A program made the position numbers and the translations under genes. From the NCBI RefSeq assembly GCF_030441895.1, contig NZ_JARJAS010000007.1: a stretch of 64,000 bases of DNA; one strand, 5' to 3'. The notes beneath the pieces were generated by a model. The model did no database searches. It saw only the letters and a list, made by a program, of their open reading frames with translations, and was not told the origin of the DNA. This DNA comes from Enterococcus_D entomosocium (GTDB lineage Bacteria > Bacillota > Bacilli > Lactobacillales > Enterococcaceae). Below are positions 7,331 to 16,780 of the stretch, piece by piece; the stretch's first letter is position 1; each line of letters begins with the position of its first letter.

Positions 7331-9841
7331 TCACTCATTACTCATTCCGATCAGATCAAACGTTTCCGTTGAAACGATCACTTCAAAAGATGGCCTGCTT
7401 GGTCGTGGGAATTTTATCCAGTTTGTCCGTTCTTGAAGATCGTAATACCAGCCATTTGTTGCTGCTTCAAAATCTTGACGACTTAGATATTGTGGCAGCT
7501 TTTGCCCATCTAAGGTGACCCAATAAGCACCTTTTTCTTTTGTTATCACCTTCAAGCGATAATACTCGATCGTACTGTCGAAAGTACCTGTTGTTTGAAA
7601 GTGGATGGTTTTTCTTTCTCTGCCAGTTGTCTTGATCGTCGTTAGCTTGTAATGCTGCTGTTCAAAATCATTGCTGTGTCCATCATCTTCGTACAAATCG
7701 AATCGTTGATTTTCTCCTTCACCTATTAGTAGTTCGATCTGTTTCACCGTATCAGTCGCCCGTTGATGCTCATCAGCACTTGTCACAAAGATACCATCTG
7801 CTCTAAGAAACATCGGGATATCTTCTAAGCCGACTGGAATCGTGATCACTTGACCACCCTCATAGCATGTGAATTGCTCGTTTAATTGGAACCATTGACT
7901 AACTTTTGGCAAGTAAAGGGTTCGCGTTGTCGCACCTGCTTCCAAAACATTGGCAACTAAAAGCGATGAACCAACCATGAAGGTATGAAAAGGATCTGCA
8001 TAACAGTTAGGGTCTTCTTGAAATTCGTAGAACAACGGTCTGAGGATCGGATCACCCGTTCGATGGGCTTGATACATTAAGGAATAGAGGTAAGGAAGCA
8101 TTTGATAGCGCAAGCGAAAGGCTTTTCGAATCAATGGATTCATTTTGTCATACATCCATGGTTGCGTAACTGTGTTATCATCGTTGGCAGAATTGATACA
8201 AAAACGCGGTTGAAAAATACCATTTTGAATCCAGCGCAGTAATAATTCTGCATCTGGTGCACCGCCAGCAAAACCACCAATGTCACAGCCAGTATTTGCT
8301 ACCCCAGACAAACCCATCCCGATGATCGTATCGATATTGTATCGGAGCGTCCGCCAGTCAGTGAGATTGTCTCCCGCCCAAGTTTGCGCATAACGCTGAA
8401 TCCCGGCATAGCCTGCTCGATTGATGATATACGGTCGCTTATTGGGAAAAACTTCTTTGATCGCTTGTTTTGCCGTATAGGCCATCATGTTGGCTTGGAT
8501 CGGTTTTAATTCTGCAATTTGACCTCGTTCTGCTCCTTCGCCACAAAGCGCTTGTTTCTCTTCGATCCCATCGTATTCGCAATTATCGTTCCAGACGGTA
8601 GTTGTCCCTTTTTCTAAAATCGATGCTTTCAACATTTTTTTCCATGTATTGCGCCCTGATGCTTTTAAGAAATCAACAAAACGACCTTCACCACCCCACC
8701 AGCGACCATAGTAATCTTGTTCACCGTCGCAGTCTTTCACAAACACATCATTTGCTTCAAATTCCTCTTTAAAGGGATGCTTTTCTAAAATACCCGGTTT
8801 CAAATTCACGATAACATTGATTCCTAGCTGGTTCATTTTGTTAAAAAACGCATTTGGATCAGGAAAACGCGTTTTATTCCAATGAAACACATACCTCAGA
8901 TTATCTTCTTCACCAGAGGAATAGCCCGAAGCTAGCTTAAAATTATCGATCATCATACCATTGGCACGATGCTTTTCAATCACACCATAGATTTCTTGAT
9001 CACAATTTTTGTCAAGTTCTGCATAATACATCGTAGATGCAGTAAAACCTAGGCTGTGTTTAGGCGGCATAGCTTGCTTGCCGGTTAGATCGGTGTAGCG
9101 ATTGACAACTTCTTTTACTGAAGGACCGTTGATAAAAAAGAGATCAATCTCGTTACCATCTGTTTGATAATAGCTATAGGGGTCCCAATAACCACTGATC
9201 TCATTGCCCATATCAAATACAGACTCATAAGAATTGTTATAAAAGAGACCAATCGCTGTTTGGTTGCTTTCACTCAGACGAATATAGAAAGGGATATGCT
9301 TGTATAACGGATCACCAAACTCTGGATCGTGACCAATTGCGTCTTTGGCGGACATGCGCATTCGTCTGCCTTTTTTATCATGGTGCCCTGTCTTTTCGCC
9401 AAAACCATAAAAATGATCGGTTTTTGGTTCGATTTTATTATAATGGTACGCTCTGCCTAGCTGGTCGATCTCAAAAGCCCGTTCTGGCAAATCAGAGTAA
9501 ATCAATTCGTCATTCTGGTTGTAGATTCTGAAATGGAAAGGTGCTTTGTGGATGATCACCTTTAACTTTTTGGCAGGAAAAATCAAGGTATCTTCCGTTT
9601 CTTCACACGGAACAGTAACCGCTGCGACTCGCTTACGCTCCTCCTTCAATAAGGAGTCCAAGCGATCCTCCCAAGCCGTCATTACTAAGGCATACGATTT
9701 TTCGATAAATGTCCGATCAAAAGAGGCGCGGATTCGGACAATATCTTCCGTGAGAAATAGTAGTTGAATCGTTGCTTCTTCGGTATGGATCAAGTAATCA
9801 TCGGGTCGTTTTTCAAGATAAAGAAATGTTTTCACTCTCAT
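7331..9841 (-). CDS. Glycoside hydrolase family 31 (alpha-glycosidase), copy A
   Basis: An 836-residue GH31 enzyme: N-terminal beta-sandwich (~1-250), (beta/alpha)8 barrel, and C-terminal beta domains with a YEDDGHS motif. The nucleophile Asp lies in VWNDNCEYDG (~residue 417) and the acid/base Asp in WAGDNLTDW (~residue 488). No signal peptide, so it acts in the cytoplasm on an imported or internal glycoside. Substrate cannot be read from the sequence; the NDNCEY variant differs from the common alpha-glucosidase WxDM motif. It is last in a five-gene operon and overlaps the HEXXH gene by 29 bases; GGGG lies 7-10 bases before the ATG. A paralogue is the first gene of the operon. Confidence 0.9.
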   Translation of the reverse strand: MRVKTFLYLEKRPDDYLIHTEEATIQLLFLTEDIVRIRASFDRTFIEKSYALVMTAWEDRLDSLLKEERKRVAAVTVPCEETEDTLIFPAKKLKVIIHKAPFHFRIYNQNDELIYSDLPERAFEIDQLGRAYHYNKIEPKTDHFYGFGEKTGHHDKKGRRMRMSAKDAIGHDPEFGDPLYKHIPFYIRLSESNQTAIGLFYNNSYESVFDMGNEISGYWDPYSYYQTDGNEIDLFFINGPSVKEVVNRYTDLTGKQAMPPKHSLGFTASTMYYAELDKNCDQEIYGVIEKHRANGMMIDNFKLASGYSSGEEDNLRYVFHWNKTRFPDPNAFFNKMNQLGINVIVNLKPGILEKHPFKEEFEANDVFVKDCDGEQDYYGRWWGGEGRFVDFLKASGRNTWKKMLKASILEKGTTTVWNDNCEYDGIEEKQALCGEGAERGQIAELKPIQANMMAYTAKQAIKEVFPNKRPYIINRAGYAGIQRYAQTWAGDNLTDWRTLRYNIDTIIGMGLSGVANTGCDIGGFAGGAPDAELLLRWIQNGIFQPRFCINSANDDNTVTQPWMYDKMNPLIRKAFRLRYQMLPYLYSLMYQAHRTGDPILRPLFYEFQEDPNCYADPFHTFMVGSSLLVANVLEAGATTRTLYLPKVSQWFQLNEQFTCYEGGQVITIPVGLEDIPMFLRADGIFVTSADEHQRATDTVKQIELLIGEGENQRFDLYEDDGHSNDFEQQHYKLTTIKTTGRERKTIHFQTTGTFDSTIEYYRLKVITKEKGAYWVTLDGQKLPQYLSRQDFEAATNGWYYDLQERTNWIKFPRPSRPSFEVIVSTETFDLIGMSNE

Positions 9842-10463
9842 AATAGTCCCCTTTTCCCTGAATCAATGCACAGTCCAAGAGACAGGGATTGAATTTTGAA
9901 TCATTTATTTCTTTCGTAAAAACCATCGCAGCGATTTCACTCAAGACACGCAAATTGACGATTTGCGGTATCCCTAAAAATTTTCTGAGCTGGACTTTTT
10001 TCGTTCTCGTGTAGATCGATGCTTGTTGCTGCTCTTCGATCCAGTGAAAAAATTCATGTCCGAAAACTAGGTTCGCAATTTCTGTGTCAGTGCTCTTGAT
10101 TGCCCTGTTTTCTAAAAAGGCTGCTACCTGTGTGATTGCTGCCTTATTGATGAATAATTGATTAGGTGGATGAAATTGCCCTAAGACCATTCCACTAGCA
10201 TTTAAGGGCACTTGATTTCGCAACAATAGCTTGTTTTGTTTGCAGATGGTCCCCCTATCAAAGGGGTGACCATACATTTCTAAAAATTCTTTGGCAGCAG
10301 TTTTGCCACATTGTCGTGCTTGCACAATCAGCTCCACATGATCTAATCCTTGGTATTTGCAAGCAATGGGATCGGTCATGAATAGATAATTCGCCCAAAA
10401 TTCGTCATCGTATTGCGTTAGTTCCTTCAATGGTCGTCTTAAAATAGTCATGGGATTCATCAT
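9813..10463 (-). CDS. Uncharacterised HEXXH protein, putative zinc metallohydrolase
   Basis: A 216-residue soluble protein I do not recognise. It has a clear zinc motif HEFFH at residues 136-140 in a hydrophobic helix context (NLVFGHEFFHWIEE) and a possible third ligand, Glu176, in LSEIAAM, giving HEXXH-X35-E. No signal peptide or membrane segment. Four cysteines (72, 76?, ~196, ~200 region) might pair or bind metal. It starts 11 bases after the hydantoinase-like gene (AGGTGATCA before the ATG) and overlaps GH31 copy A by 29 bases, so its expression is tied to the operon. A protease, amidase or glycan-modifying hydrolase are all possible. Confidence 0.6.
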   Translation of the reverse strand: MMNPMTILRRPLKELTQYDDEFWANYLFMTDPIACKYQGLDHVELIVQARQCGKTAAKEFLEMYGHPFDRGTICKQNKLLLRNQVPLNASGMVLGQFHPPNQLFINKAAITQVAAFLENRAIKSTDTEIANLVFGHEFFHWIEEQQQASIYTRTKKVQLRKFLGIPQIVNLRVLSEIAAMVFTKEINDSKFNPCLLDCALIQGKGDYYESENISLS

Positions 10464-10474
10464 TGATCACCTAA

Positions 10475-12601
10475 TTACGTTTGCTTGATGTTTCCTGCGA
10501 CCAGTAAAACTTCTGTATCCTCTTGTAAATCATCTAGCTCAATGCCCATCAATAACGCTAGCTGCTCAAGCGTTGAAGCTGAGAAGTCCATCACTCGTGA
10601 ACCAAAACAGACATAAAACTCTGGTCGAACAATGATCTCACTTTGATAAACAGACATTTCTTCCCACAATTTCGCCACTGCCTCTCGGTAAGTGGCAATC
10701 GTTGCTTTTGCTGCCAAAGCATTCGCTCGTTGCACTTTGATAAAGCCTTTTTTATCTAAGATGCGAACTTGAGTGGGACCGTCATGTGTCGCTTCACTAA
10801 ACACGAAGAAGGCATTGGTTTTCGCCAATAAGGTCGTTTGCTGCTCCGTCAAGCGCATGTCTTTGGCAGCCAAAGACAATGCTTCTTCTTCCGAACATTC
10901 TTTTAATAGATCCATGGCTTTGACTTCGGTGGAACCAGTCGCAATCGCGGTCACTTTTGACGTCTGCTGATCGATTTCAATATGAACTTCGATCGTTTCG
11001 GCACTTGCCCCACTATCAATCGCCTTATCTAGTGCTTCTTGTTTGATGGCACGAATGTCTTCTGGACTTGGTGATGGGATGATCCGCTCAACAACATCAC
11101 GCACCATGGCTAAAGCAACACCAATGGAAGAAATCACTTCTGCATTTTCTGGGATATCATATTTCACTTGGTCTTTATTTGAATAATACGTAATCAGGGA
11201 GGAGGCACCGCCACCTACCCCTACTAAGGAGATTTGGTCTTTTTCTAGCTTGTATTTATCTACCAGTTCGTTGATGACCGGTGCAATCTTTTGATAAGAT
11301 TTTTCCATGATTTGGTTTGCGATATCCTCCACTGTCGTCCCGCAATAATCCGCCAACACTTGCATCGCTTTACGTGCAGAAGGAATGTTTCCATAAGAGA
11401 AATGATTCGGTTCTACCAAACCTAAGACATTGGCTGCGCAGGAGTTTGTAATGGTGACAGCTGAACCGTCTTCCATGAGAATTCGGACGTAATCGGCAGG
11501 ATCACCAGGCTTAGGCGAAAAGAAGTCGACCTTTGGCTGATTGATTTTCTCAGTATCGGTGTATACGGCATAATCAAGTCCTGCGATATGTGCAGAACGT
11601 GGGCCGACGTCAATGATGCCATTTTTATCGGCGCGAACCATTGAACCACCTGCAACGCCGAGGATTCGTACATCTAATGAACTAATGTAAGTAGCATGAC
11701 CACCCACGATAGAATAATCGATCGTGGGCCGTCCATTTTTGATGACACCGATATTGGTGGTCGTTCCACCAACTTCAAAATAGATCCCATTTGAAGCCCG
11801 CAGATACATCAATGAACCCATGACTGAAGCAGCCGGCCCTGACAACATCGTCAATACGGGACGACGCTTCATTTCAGTGATTTCCATCACCCCACCGTCA
11901 CCACGCATGATCATTAATGGAACAGTTACGCCTGCTTGTCGAACGGCATTTTCGGTTGATGTTGCGGTATTTAGCATTTTCGGTAAAATGCTGGCATTGA
12001 TCACTGCCGTACGGGTTCGCCGCGTTAAGCCATATAGCTTCGTGATATCTGATGCCATCGTAGAAGGAATATTTTTTTTCTTGGCTACATTGGAAACTAG
12101 CTCCTCGGGACCGATATCATCTACCCCAAACGCCATGGAAGAAACGATCACCTCCGCTGATTCTTGCTTTAGCGCAGCAATTTTGTCACCGATTTTGTCT
12201 TCGGATACTTCTTTTAGTTTCAGAAATTCATTAGCGATCTGAATCTCTTTGCCTTCTCCTAAAACAATATTTTTTATGTTTAATTGTTTCTTCGCGAGAA
12301 ACCCTTCTAAGCCGCCTTTGGCTATCCCTAAAATCCCTACTTTCGCCACGTCACCTTCAATTAATGCATTGGTCGCCTGCGTGGTACTATGGGCAACAAA
12401 AATCACTTCTTCCGGAGCAATATTGTTTTCTTTTAAGCAATTTTGAAAGGTCTGAATAACACCTTTTGCCACTCCTGAAACATCATCGTGGGTGGTTTTG
12501 ACGGAAGATTTCCCAATAATCTCATGAGTCGCATTATCGATCGCTACCGCTTTTGTATGGGTTCCACCCACGTCAATTCCCATCCGTACTTTTCTTGTCA
12601 T
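10475..12601 (-). CDS. Hydantoinase/oxoprolinase (HyuA)-family ATP-dependent protein
   Basis: A 708-residue protein with the actin/acetate-kinase fold of HyuA. GIDVGGTHTKAVAID at residues ~7-21 is the phosphate-binding loop; FEVGGTTTNIG (~273-283) and LVGVGGGASS (~460) are the second and third nucleotide motifs. The family performs ATP-driven opening of cyclic amides (hydantoin, 5-oxoproline) or carboxylation (acetone, acetophenone). No HyuB partner lies nearby, and the lone-HyuA form is poorly characterised. Why it sits between two glycosidases is unclear; it may act on a cyclic aglycone. The ribosome binding site before ATG 12601 is weak (AGAGTGG); the next ATG (12583) would begin directly at MGIDVGG. 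Confidence 0.75.
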   Translation of the reverse strand: MTRKVRMGIDVGGTHTKAVAIDNATHEIIGKSSVKTTHDDVSGVAKGVIQTFQNCLKENNIAPEEVIFVAHSTTQATNALIEGDVAKVGILGIAKGGLEGFLAKKQLNIKNIVLGEGKEIQIANEFLKLKEVSEDKIGDKIAALKQESAEVIVSSMAFGVDDIGPEELVSNVAKKKNIPSTMASDITKLYGLTRRTRTAVINASILPKMLNTATSTENAVRQAGVTVPLMIMRGDGGVMEITEMKRRPVLTMLSGPAASVMGSLMYLRASNGIYFEVGGTTTNIGVIKNGRPTIDYSIVGGHATYISSLDVRILGVAGGSMVRADKNGIIDVGPRSAHIAGLDYAVYTDTEKINQPKVDFFSPKPGDPADYVRILMEDGSAVTITNSCAANVLGLVEPNHFSYGNIPSARKAMQVLADYCGTTVEDIANQIMEKSYQKIAPVINELVDKYKLEKDQISLVGVGGGASSLITYYSNKDQVKYDIPENAEVISSIGVALAMVRDVVERIIPSPSPEDIRAIKQEALDKAIDSGASAETIEVHIEIDQQTSKVTAIATGSTEVKAMDLLKECSEEEALSLAAKDMRLTEQQTTLLAKTNAFFVFSEATHDGPTQVRILDKKGFIKVQRANALAAKATIATYREAVAKLWEEMSVYQSEIIVRPEFYVCFGSRVMDFSASTLEQLALLMGIELDDLQEDTEVLLVAGNIKQT

Positions 12602-12640
12602 GTTCTATACCACTCTTTTCTAGCCTTTTGTGCTGATTTT

Positions 12641-13981
12641 TTACATTAAAGATCCGTACATGAGATAGACAACGATTGCCATAATGACACATAGGGTCGC
12701 TGACGTTGGAATCCCAAGACGCATATAATCTTTGGACTGTACTTTGGCATAATCCAATGCCCAGACTGCTCCTGAAAGGGTAATGTCTAGTCCTTGGGGA
12801 ATGATCGTTGTCACGATAAACAATGGATAGAGAAATTGAATCGGCCAATTTGTTACCGCAGCTACGACATGTAAAAGTGCAAGACCGCTTCCGACTAAGT
12901 TCATCGGTCCTCTAAAATGCCCTAAGACACCAAAGACGCCAAACACGATCGCCAATCCTAATGTGGTTGCAGGAATCACTGGGCTTAATAATGCACCTAG
13001 ATAAGGAGCGACATACGCAGCTGCCGCATTGTAAGTGGCGATGGCTAACAAGAACGCCATCATCGGTGCAACACTGATCGCCCCATCAGACCCATATTTG
13101 GCAATTTTCCGACTGGCCTCCACAAAGCCGCCTTTTAGATGCCCTGTCGTGATCAGTGCAAACAAACTGGATAAAATAAAGGAAAGGATCACGGGTAGAT
13201 TAAATGCAATCAATAAAATGACAGGCATGGCAACGGAAATCAGTGAAAGGGCAGGAGCACTTTTGGCAGTGGACTGACCTGCATCCCATGAATAGACTTT
13301 TCTAGCTTTCCCGATCTTCACATTAACGATCGTCAAGATCACGATCAAAGAAATCGTCGCTGCCACGATCGCAAACGGGAAATAATCATTGTAACTATAA
13401 TTCGCAAATTCTGGACTCGTCGTTTCGAAAATCGTTTGATACTGTTGGAAATTCACTACATTCAAGAAGGAGGCACTCACTCCCGCTGAACCAATAAAAG
13501 CAAAAACGGAAACAAGTGGTGAGATACCTAATGCCAGCATGATTGGTAAAACAACTACCCCGATAGCAATGTATGGTCCGACACCAGTTAACGAAGTGAA
13601 CAATACCGCTGTAACCAAGCACAGCATGTTGACAGTCACTCGCGGATGATCGCCCCCTAATTCCACGGTCTTACGAATCAAAGTGGAAGCAATCCCTGTT
13701 TCAATCAAAACGGTACCAAAGAATGCCCCGAACAACACATTGACTAAAACATTTCGTCCGTAAGCTTCGGGTCCTGCTTGGAAGACATCCGTCAGAACTT
13801 CAACTGCGGTTAATCCCTCCATAGCACTATTGGGCTCAATCATATTTCCGGCAAAACTAATGGCGATCCAAATCGCACTCATTAAGAAAAAGCCAACGGT
13901 CATGTTATAGCCCTTGATACAATAAAAAGCCATAAATAAAATCGACAAAATGACCAATCCGCCTAATACCTGTGTAATCAT
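12641..13981 (-). CDS. Multi-spanning permease of the ion-transporter/GntP-CitMHS-like superfamily
   Basis: A 446-residue, very hydrophobic protein with about 12 predicted membrane helices and re-entrant-like Gly/Pro motifs (SLTGVGPYIAIG, FIGSAGVSASF). It resembles secondary carriers for organic acids or sugar acids of the IT superfamily, but the family cannot be fixed by eye. GAGGAGG precedes the ATG. It follows GH31 copy B by 33 bases and precedes the hydantoinase-like gene by 39 bases. The likely role is uptake of the substrate of the operon or export of a product; the absence of a PTS or ABC sugar importer in the operon is notable. Confidence 0.7.
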   Translation of the reverse strand: MITQVLGGLVILSILFMAFYCIKGYNMTVGFFLMSAIWIAISFAGNMIEPNSAMEGLTAVEVLTDVFQAGPEAYGRNVLVNVLFGAFFGTVLIETGIASTLIRKTVELGGDHPRVTVNMLCLVTAVLFTSLTGVGPYIAIGVVVLPIMLALGISPLVSVFAFIGSAGVSASFLNVVNFQQYQTIFETTSPEFANYSYNDYFPFAIVAATISLIVILTIVNVKIGKARKVYSWDAGQSTAKSAPALSLISVAMPVILLIAFNLPVILSFILSSLFALITTGHLKGGFVEASRKIAKYGSDGAISVAPMMAFLLAIATYNAAAAYVAPYLGALLSPVIPATTLGLAIVFGVFGVLGHFRGPMNLVGSGLALLHVVAAVTNWPIQFLYPLFIVTTIIPQGLDITLSGAVWALDYAKVQSKDYMRLGIPTSATLCVIMAIVVYLMYGSLM

Positions 13982-14014
13982 TTCTTTTCCTCCTCGTTTT
14001 TACATTTCTTTTTC

Positions 14015-16507
14015 TTACATCCCTAACAAATCAAAGTTTTCAAAGGAGATCACCGCTTGATAATCTGCTTTTGGATTTGGGTATTTGATAAAGACTTGAC
14101 CCATGGTTTGACTATAGTACCAGCCTTCCTTCACAGCCTCGAATTGCTTACGATGCTGAAAATGAGGAACAAGCTGATCATCAATCGTTACCCAAAAAGG
14201 GGCTTTTTCATGGTTGATGATTTTTAAAAGAATCTTTTCGATCTGTGTTGGATAGTCACCCGTTCGTTTCACTGTCACTTTGACCTGTTCTCCAGGTTCC
14301 ACATGGATCTCTTCTTTCAAGTAGGCGCCTGTCTTGTAAGCCAATGATTTCCCGTCATCTTCATAATGGGTGAAGTGACAAGCTTGATCTGGTGCCACTA
14401 AAATCTCTAGATCAGTGACCGCCTCAGAATGAAGATTTCTCACTTCATTCGCTGCAAAAAGGGTGATCGACCCACCAATCACGAACAACGGGACACTATC
14501 GATCGTCACAGGAATGGCTAGTGTTTGGCCCCCTTGGTACTTCTGTCGTGAATAAAAGTCATAATAAACTGCCCCTTCTGGCAAATAGATCTCACGGACT
14601 TTTTGGCCTTTTTCAATGACATTCGCTACGAGTAATGATTCTCCGACAACAAAATCAATGCCGTTGTCATAACAGTTCGCATCCTCTTGAAATTTCATAA
14701 AGGTCGGTTGAATAATTGGCAAGCCAGTCTCAGCCGCCCGCACCATCAATGAATAATAATAAGGAATCATTTTGTATCGAAATTGGATCGCCTCCGCAAT
14801 TCGTTGCTTACTTGCAGAAAACATCCAAGGTTCAGTCACCGTATTATCAGTATTGGTTGAATGAATCGAGAAGCGGGGCTGGAAAATTCCATTTTGAACC
14901 CAGCGGACAAACAACTCTTCTTCAGGAGCATCCCCATAAAAGCCACCGATATCACAGCCATAATTGGTCACCCCAGAAAGCGCCATTCCTAAAACTGTCG
15001 CGATGTTGTATTTTAGCGACTCCCAACTCGTTCGGTTATCCCCAGACCACGATTGGGCAAAACGCTGAATTCCCGCATGGCCTGCCCGACAAACCACAAA
15101 AGGTCGGGTGTTCGGGTGCTCTTCTATGATGGCTTCGGTTGTGATTTGGCACATAAGATTTGCCATGATTGGACGCAGCTGACCAATGGTACCGGTTTTC
15201 CCATCATAAAAACAACGAGCATCTTGATCGACAATACTTTCATATTCACAATTATCATTCCAAACACTGGTTACACCGTAAGATAAGACATGTTCCTTTA
15301 AATACTTTTTCCAAATCCTCCGTGTATGGGGATTGGTAAAATCAGCGAAAACTCCTTTTCCTCCCCACCAAGTACCTAAAGCATTTTTACCTTTGTCCAT
15401 GCTGTCTTTCACAAAAATTTGTTCTTCTTGAAGCTCCTGAAAGAATGGGTGCGTTAAGAGAATCCCGGGTTTTACATTAGGCGAGGTCGTGACACCCCGT
15501 TTCTCCATCTCAGCGAAGAATCCTTTAGGGTCTTTAAATCGTTCCTTGTTCCACGTAAAAAAGTAGCGCTGCCCCTCATGATTGCAATAGCCTGAAGATA
15601 ACTGGAAGCCATCGATCGGTACCGATTCTTCTTTAGCGGTATCGATGAAATCAATGATCGCTTGATCGCAATCTTTAGCCAGTTCAGAATAATACATGGA
15701 AGAACCTAGGTAGCCCAATGCATATTTAGGTAGCATCGCCGACCGTCCAGTCAACGAGGTATAGCGCTGAACCACTTCTTTAATCGTTGGTCCTGCAATA
15801 AAAAATAAGTCAATGTCTCCACCGTCTACTCGAAAACGACTGTGCTTCTTCCAATAATTACTATGTGAACGCCCCATATCAAAATCACATTCATACGTGG
15901 TGTGATAAAAGTAACCACTGGCAACTTTTGTTCGCTTATTGCTTTTTACATAGAAGGGAATGTGTTTATAAAGAGAATCGGCATTTTTAGGGTCATAGCC
16001 CATCGTATCGCGAGGACTCATAACCATAAAAGTATGACTTTTCTCTATGGCACCTGTTTTTTCCCCAAATCCGTAGAAGCAATCTCCCTCTACTATTTCA
16101 CTGGTGTGGATTTTGCGCTTATTCGCATCTTCCATCAATGCAAGATCGACGATATCTTTGTGCAAAACCAAGTCCTCTTGGTCGTAAATCACCAATTGAT
16201 AGGGATCCTTGTAGAGAAACACTTTCAATTTCTTGCCGATCAACCCAATCTTGTCTTCCTCTTCAAGGACCTGAAATTCTTGTAAATCGACTCGCTGACG
16301 CTCTGCTCCAATCAACTGATCGAAGCGATCTTCCCACCCAGTCAACACTAGACTGTAAGACGCTTCATCAAATTCCTCATCAAAGCTGGCACGAATCCGA
16401 ATAATTTCGTCAGTCAAGAACATGATCTTCACTAAACAGCCATTTGTTCGAATCAAAAAACAGTGATTTTCTTCTTGACTATCGATGGCACTTGTTGCAA
16501 TCTTCAT
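14015..16507 (-). CDS. Glycoside hydrolase family 31 (alpha-glycosidase), copy B
   Basis: An 830-residue paralogue of the GH31 enzyme at 7331-9841, colinear over the whole length. The nucleophile motif VWNDNCEYES is at ~417 and the acid/base motif WSGDNRTSW at ~487, so both copies should be active. The proteins differ most in the N-terminal sandwich and around the active-site loops (CEYDG against CEYES), suggesting different linkages or aglycones. No signal peptide. First gene of the operon, with AAGGAGG 5 bases before the ATG. The promoter has a DhaS-type palindrome and a cre site lies in the leader. Confidence 0.9.
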   Translation of the reverse strand: MKIATSAIDSQEENHCFLIRTNGCLVKIMFLTDEIIRIRASFDEEFDEASYSLVLTGWEDRFDQLIGAERQRVDLQEFQVLEEEDKIGLIGKKLKVFLYKDPYQLVIYDQEDLVLHKDIVDLALMEDANKRKIHTSEIVEGDCFYGFGEKTGAIEKSHTFMVMSPRDTMGYDPKNADSLYKHIPFYVKSNKRTKVASGYFYHTTYECDFDMGRSHSNYWKKHSRFRVDGGDIDLFFIAGPTIKEVVQRYTSLTGRSAMLPKYALGYLGSSMYYSELAKDCDQAIIDFIDTAKEESVPIDGFQLSSGYCNHEGQRYFFTWNKERFKDPKGFFAEMEKRGVTTSPNVKPGILLTHPFFQELQEEQIFVKDSMDKGKNALGTWWGGKGVFADFTNPHTRRIWKKYLKEHVLSYGVTSVWNDNCEYESIVDQDARCFYDGKTGTIGQLRPIMANLMCQITTEAIIEEHPNTRPFVVCRAGHAGIQRFAQSWSGDNRTSWESLKYNIATVLGMALSGVTNYGCDIGGFYGDAPEEELFVRWVQNGIFQPRFSIHSTNTDNTVTEPWMFSASKQRIAEAIQFRYKMIPYYYSLMVRAAETGLPIIQPTFMKFQEDANCYDNGIDFVVGESLLVANVIEKGQKVREIYLPEGAVYYDFYSRQKYQGGQTLAIPVTIDSVPLFVIGGSITLFAANEVRNLHSEAVTDLEILVAPDQACHFTHYEDDGKSLAYKTGAYLKEEIHVEPGEQVKVTVKRTGDYPTQIEKILLKIINHEKAPFWVTIDDQLVPHFQHRKQFEAVKEGWYYSQTMGQVFIKYPNPKADYQAVISFENFDLLGM

Positions 16508-16544
16508 ATATACCTCCTTAAACGATTGTCACAAAAACGGACTT

Positions 16545-16558
16545 AGAAATCGCTTTCA
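16545..16558 (-). promoter_or_regulatory. cre (CcpA) site in the GH31 operon leader
   Basis: Minus strand TGAAAGCGATTTCT matches TGWAANCGNTNWCA except for the last base. It lies ~65 bases after the predicted transcription start and ~38 bases before the first gene, a roadblock position for carbon catabolite repression. Confidence 0.55.
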
Positions 16559-16628
16559 CTTACACTAAAAAAAATAATTGCTTTCTATCTATGAAGAGCA
16601 ATTTTCTATGACCGTTTGCTTATTGATA

Positions 16629-16657
16629 ATAGTAACTTCTCATATATTAATATACAA
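16629..16657 (-). promoter_or_regulatory. Promoter of the GH31-hydantoinase operon
   Basis: TTGTAT (16657-16652), 17 bases, TACTAT (16634-16629). It copies the dhaK promoter: GTCCGTTGTA joins operator and -35 box in both. Confidence 0.7.
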
Positions 16658-16658
16658 C

Positions 16659-16680
16659 GGACAGATTTCGAGAATTGTCC
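16659..16680. promoter_or_regulatory. Second DhaS-type operator (GGACAGAT-N6-AATTGTCC)
   Basis: Same 22-base layout as the dhaK operator and the same one-base gap to the -35 box. The left arm shares GGACAGA with 5318-5325 and the right arm ends in TGTCC. The only other copy I found in the window is the dhaK one. Confidence 0.7.
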
Positions 16681-16780
16681 TCCTCACTTCTGCAACCTGA
16701 GTCTGATCCTTTGGGTTGCCTTTTCGATAGCGAAGTGATTTATAATACGTTTAGTCTATTCAGCAAAAAGGAGTGTTCAA

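Noticed and set aside
11820..12242. 140-codon plus-strand frame inside the hydantoinase-like gene
   Set aside because: It is a shadow of the intact opposite-strand gene without start signals.
15902..16404. Plus-strand frames within GH31 copy B
   Set aside because: Antisense shadows of a complete GH31 coding region.
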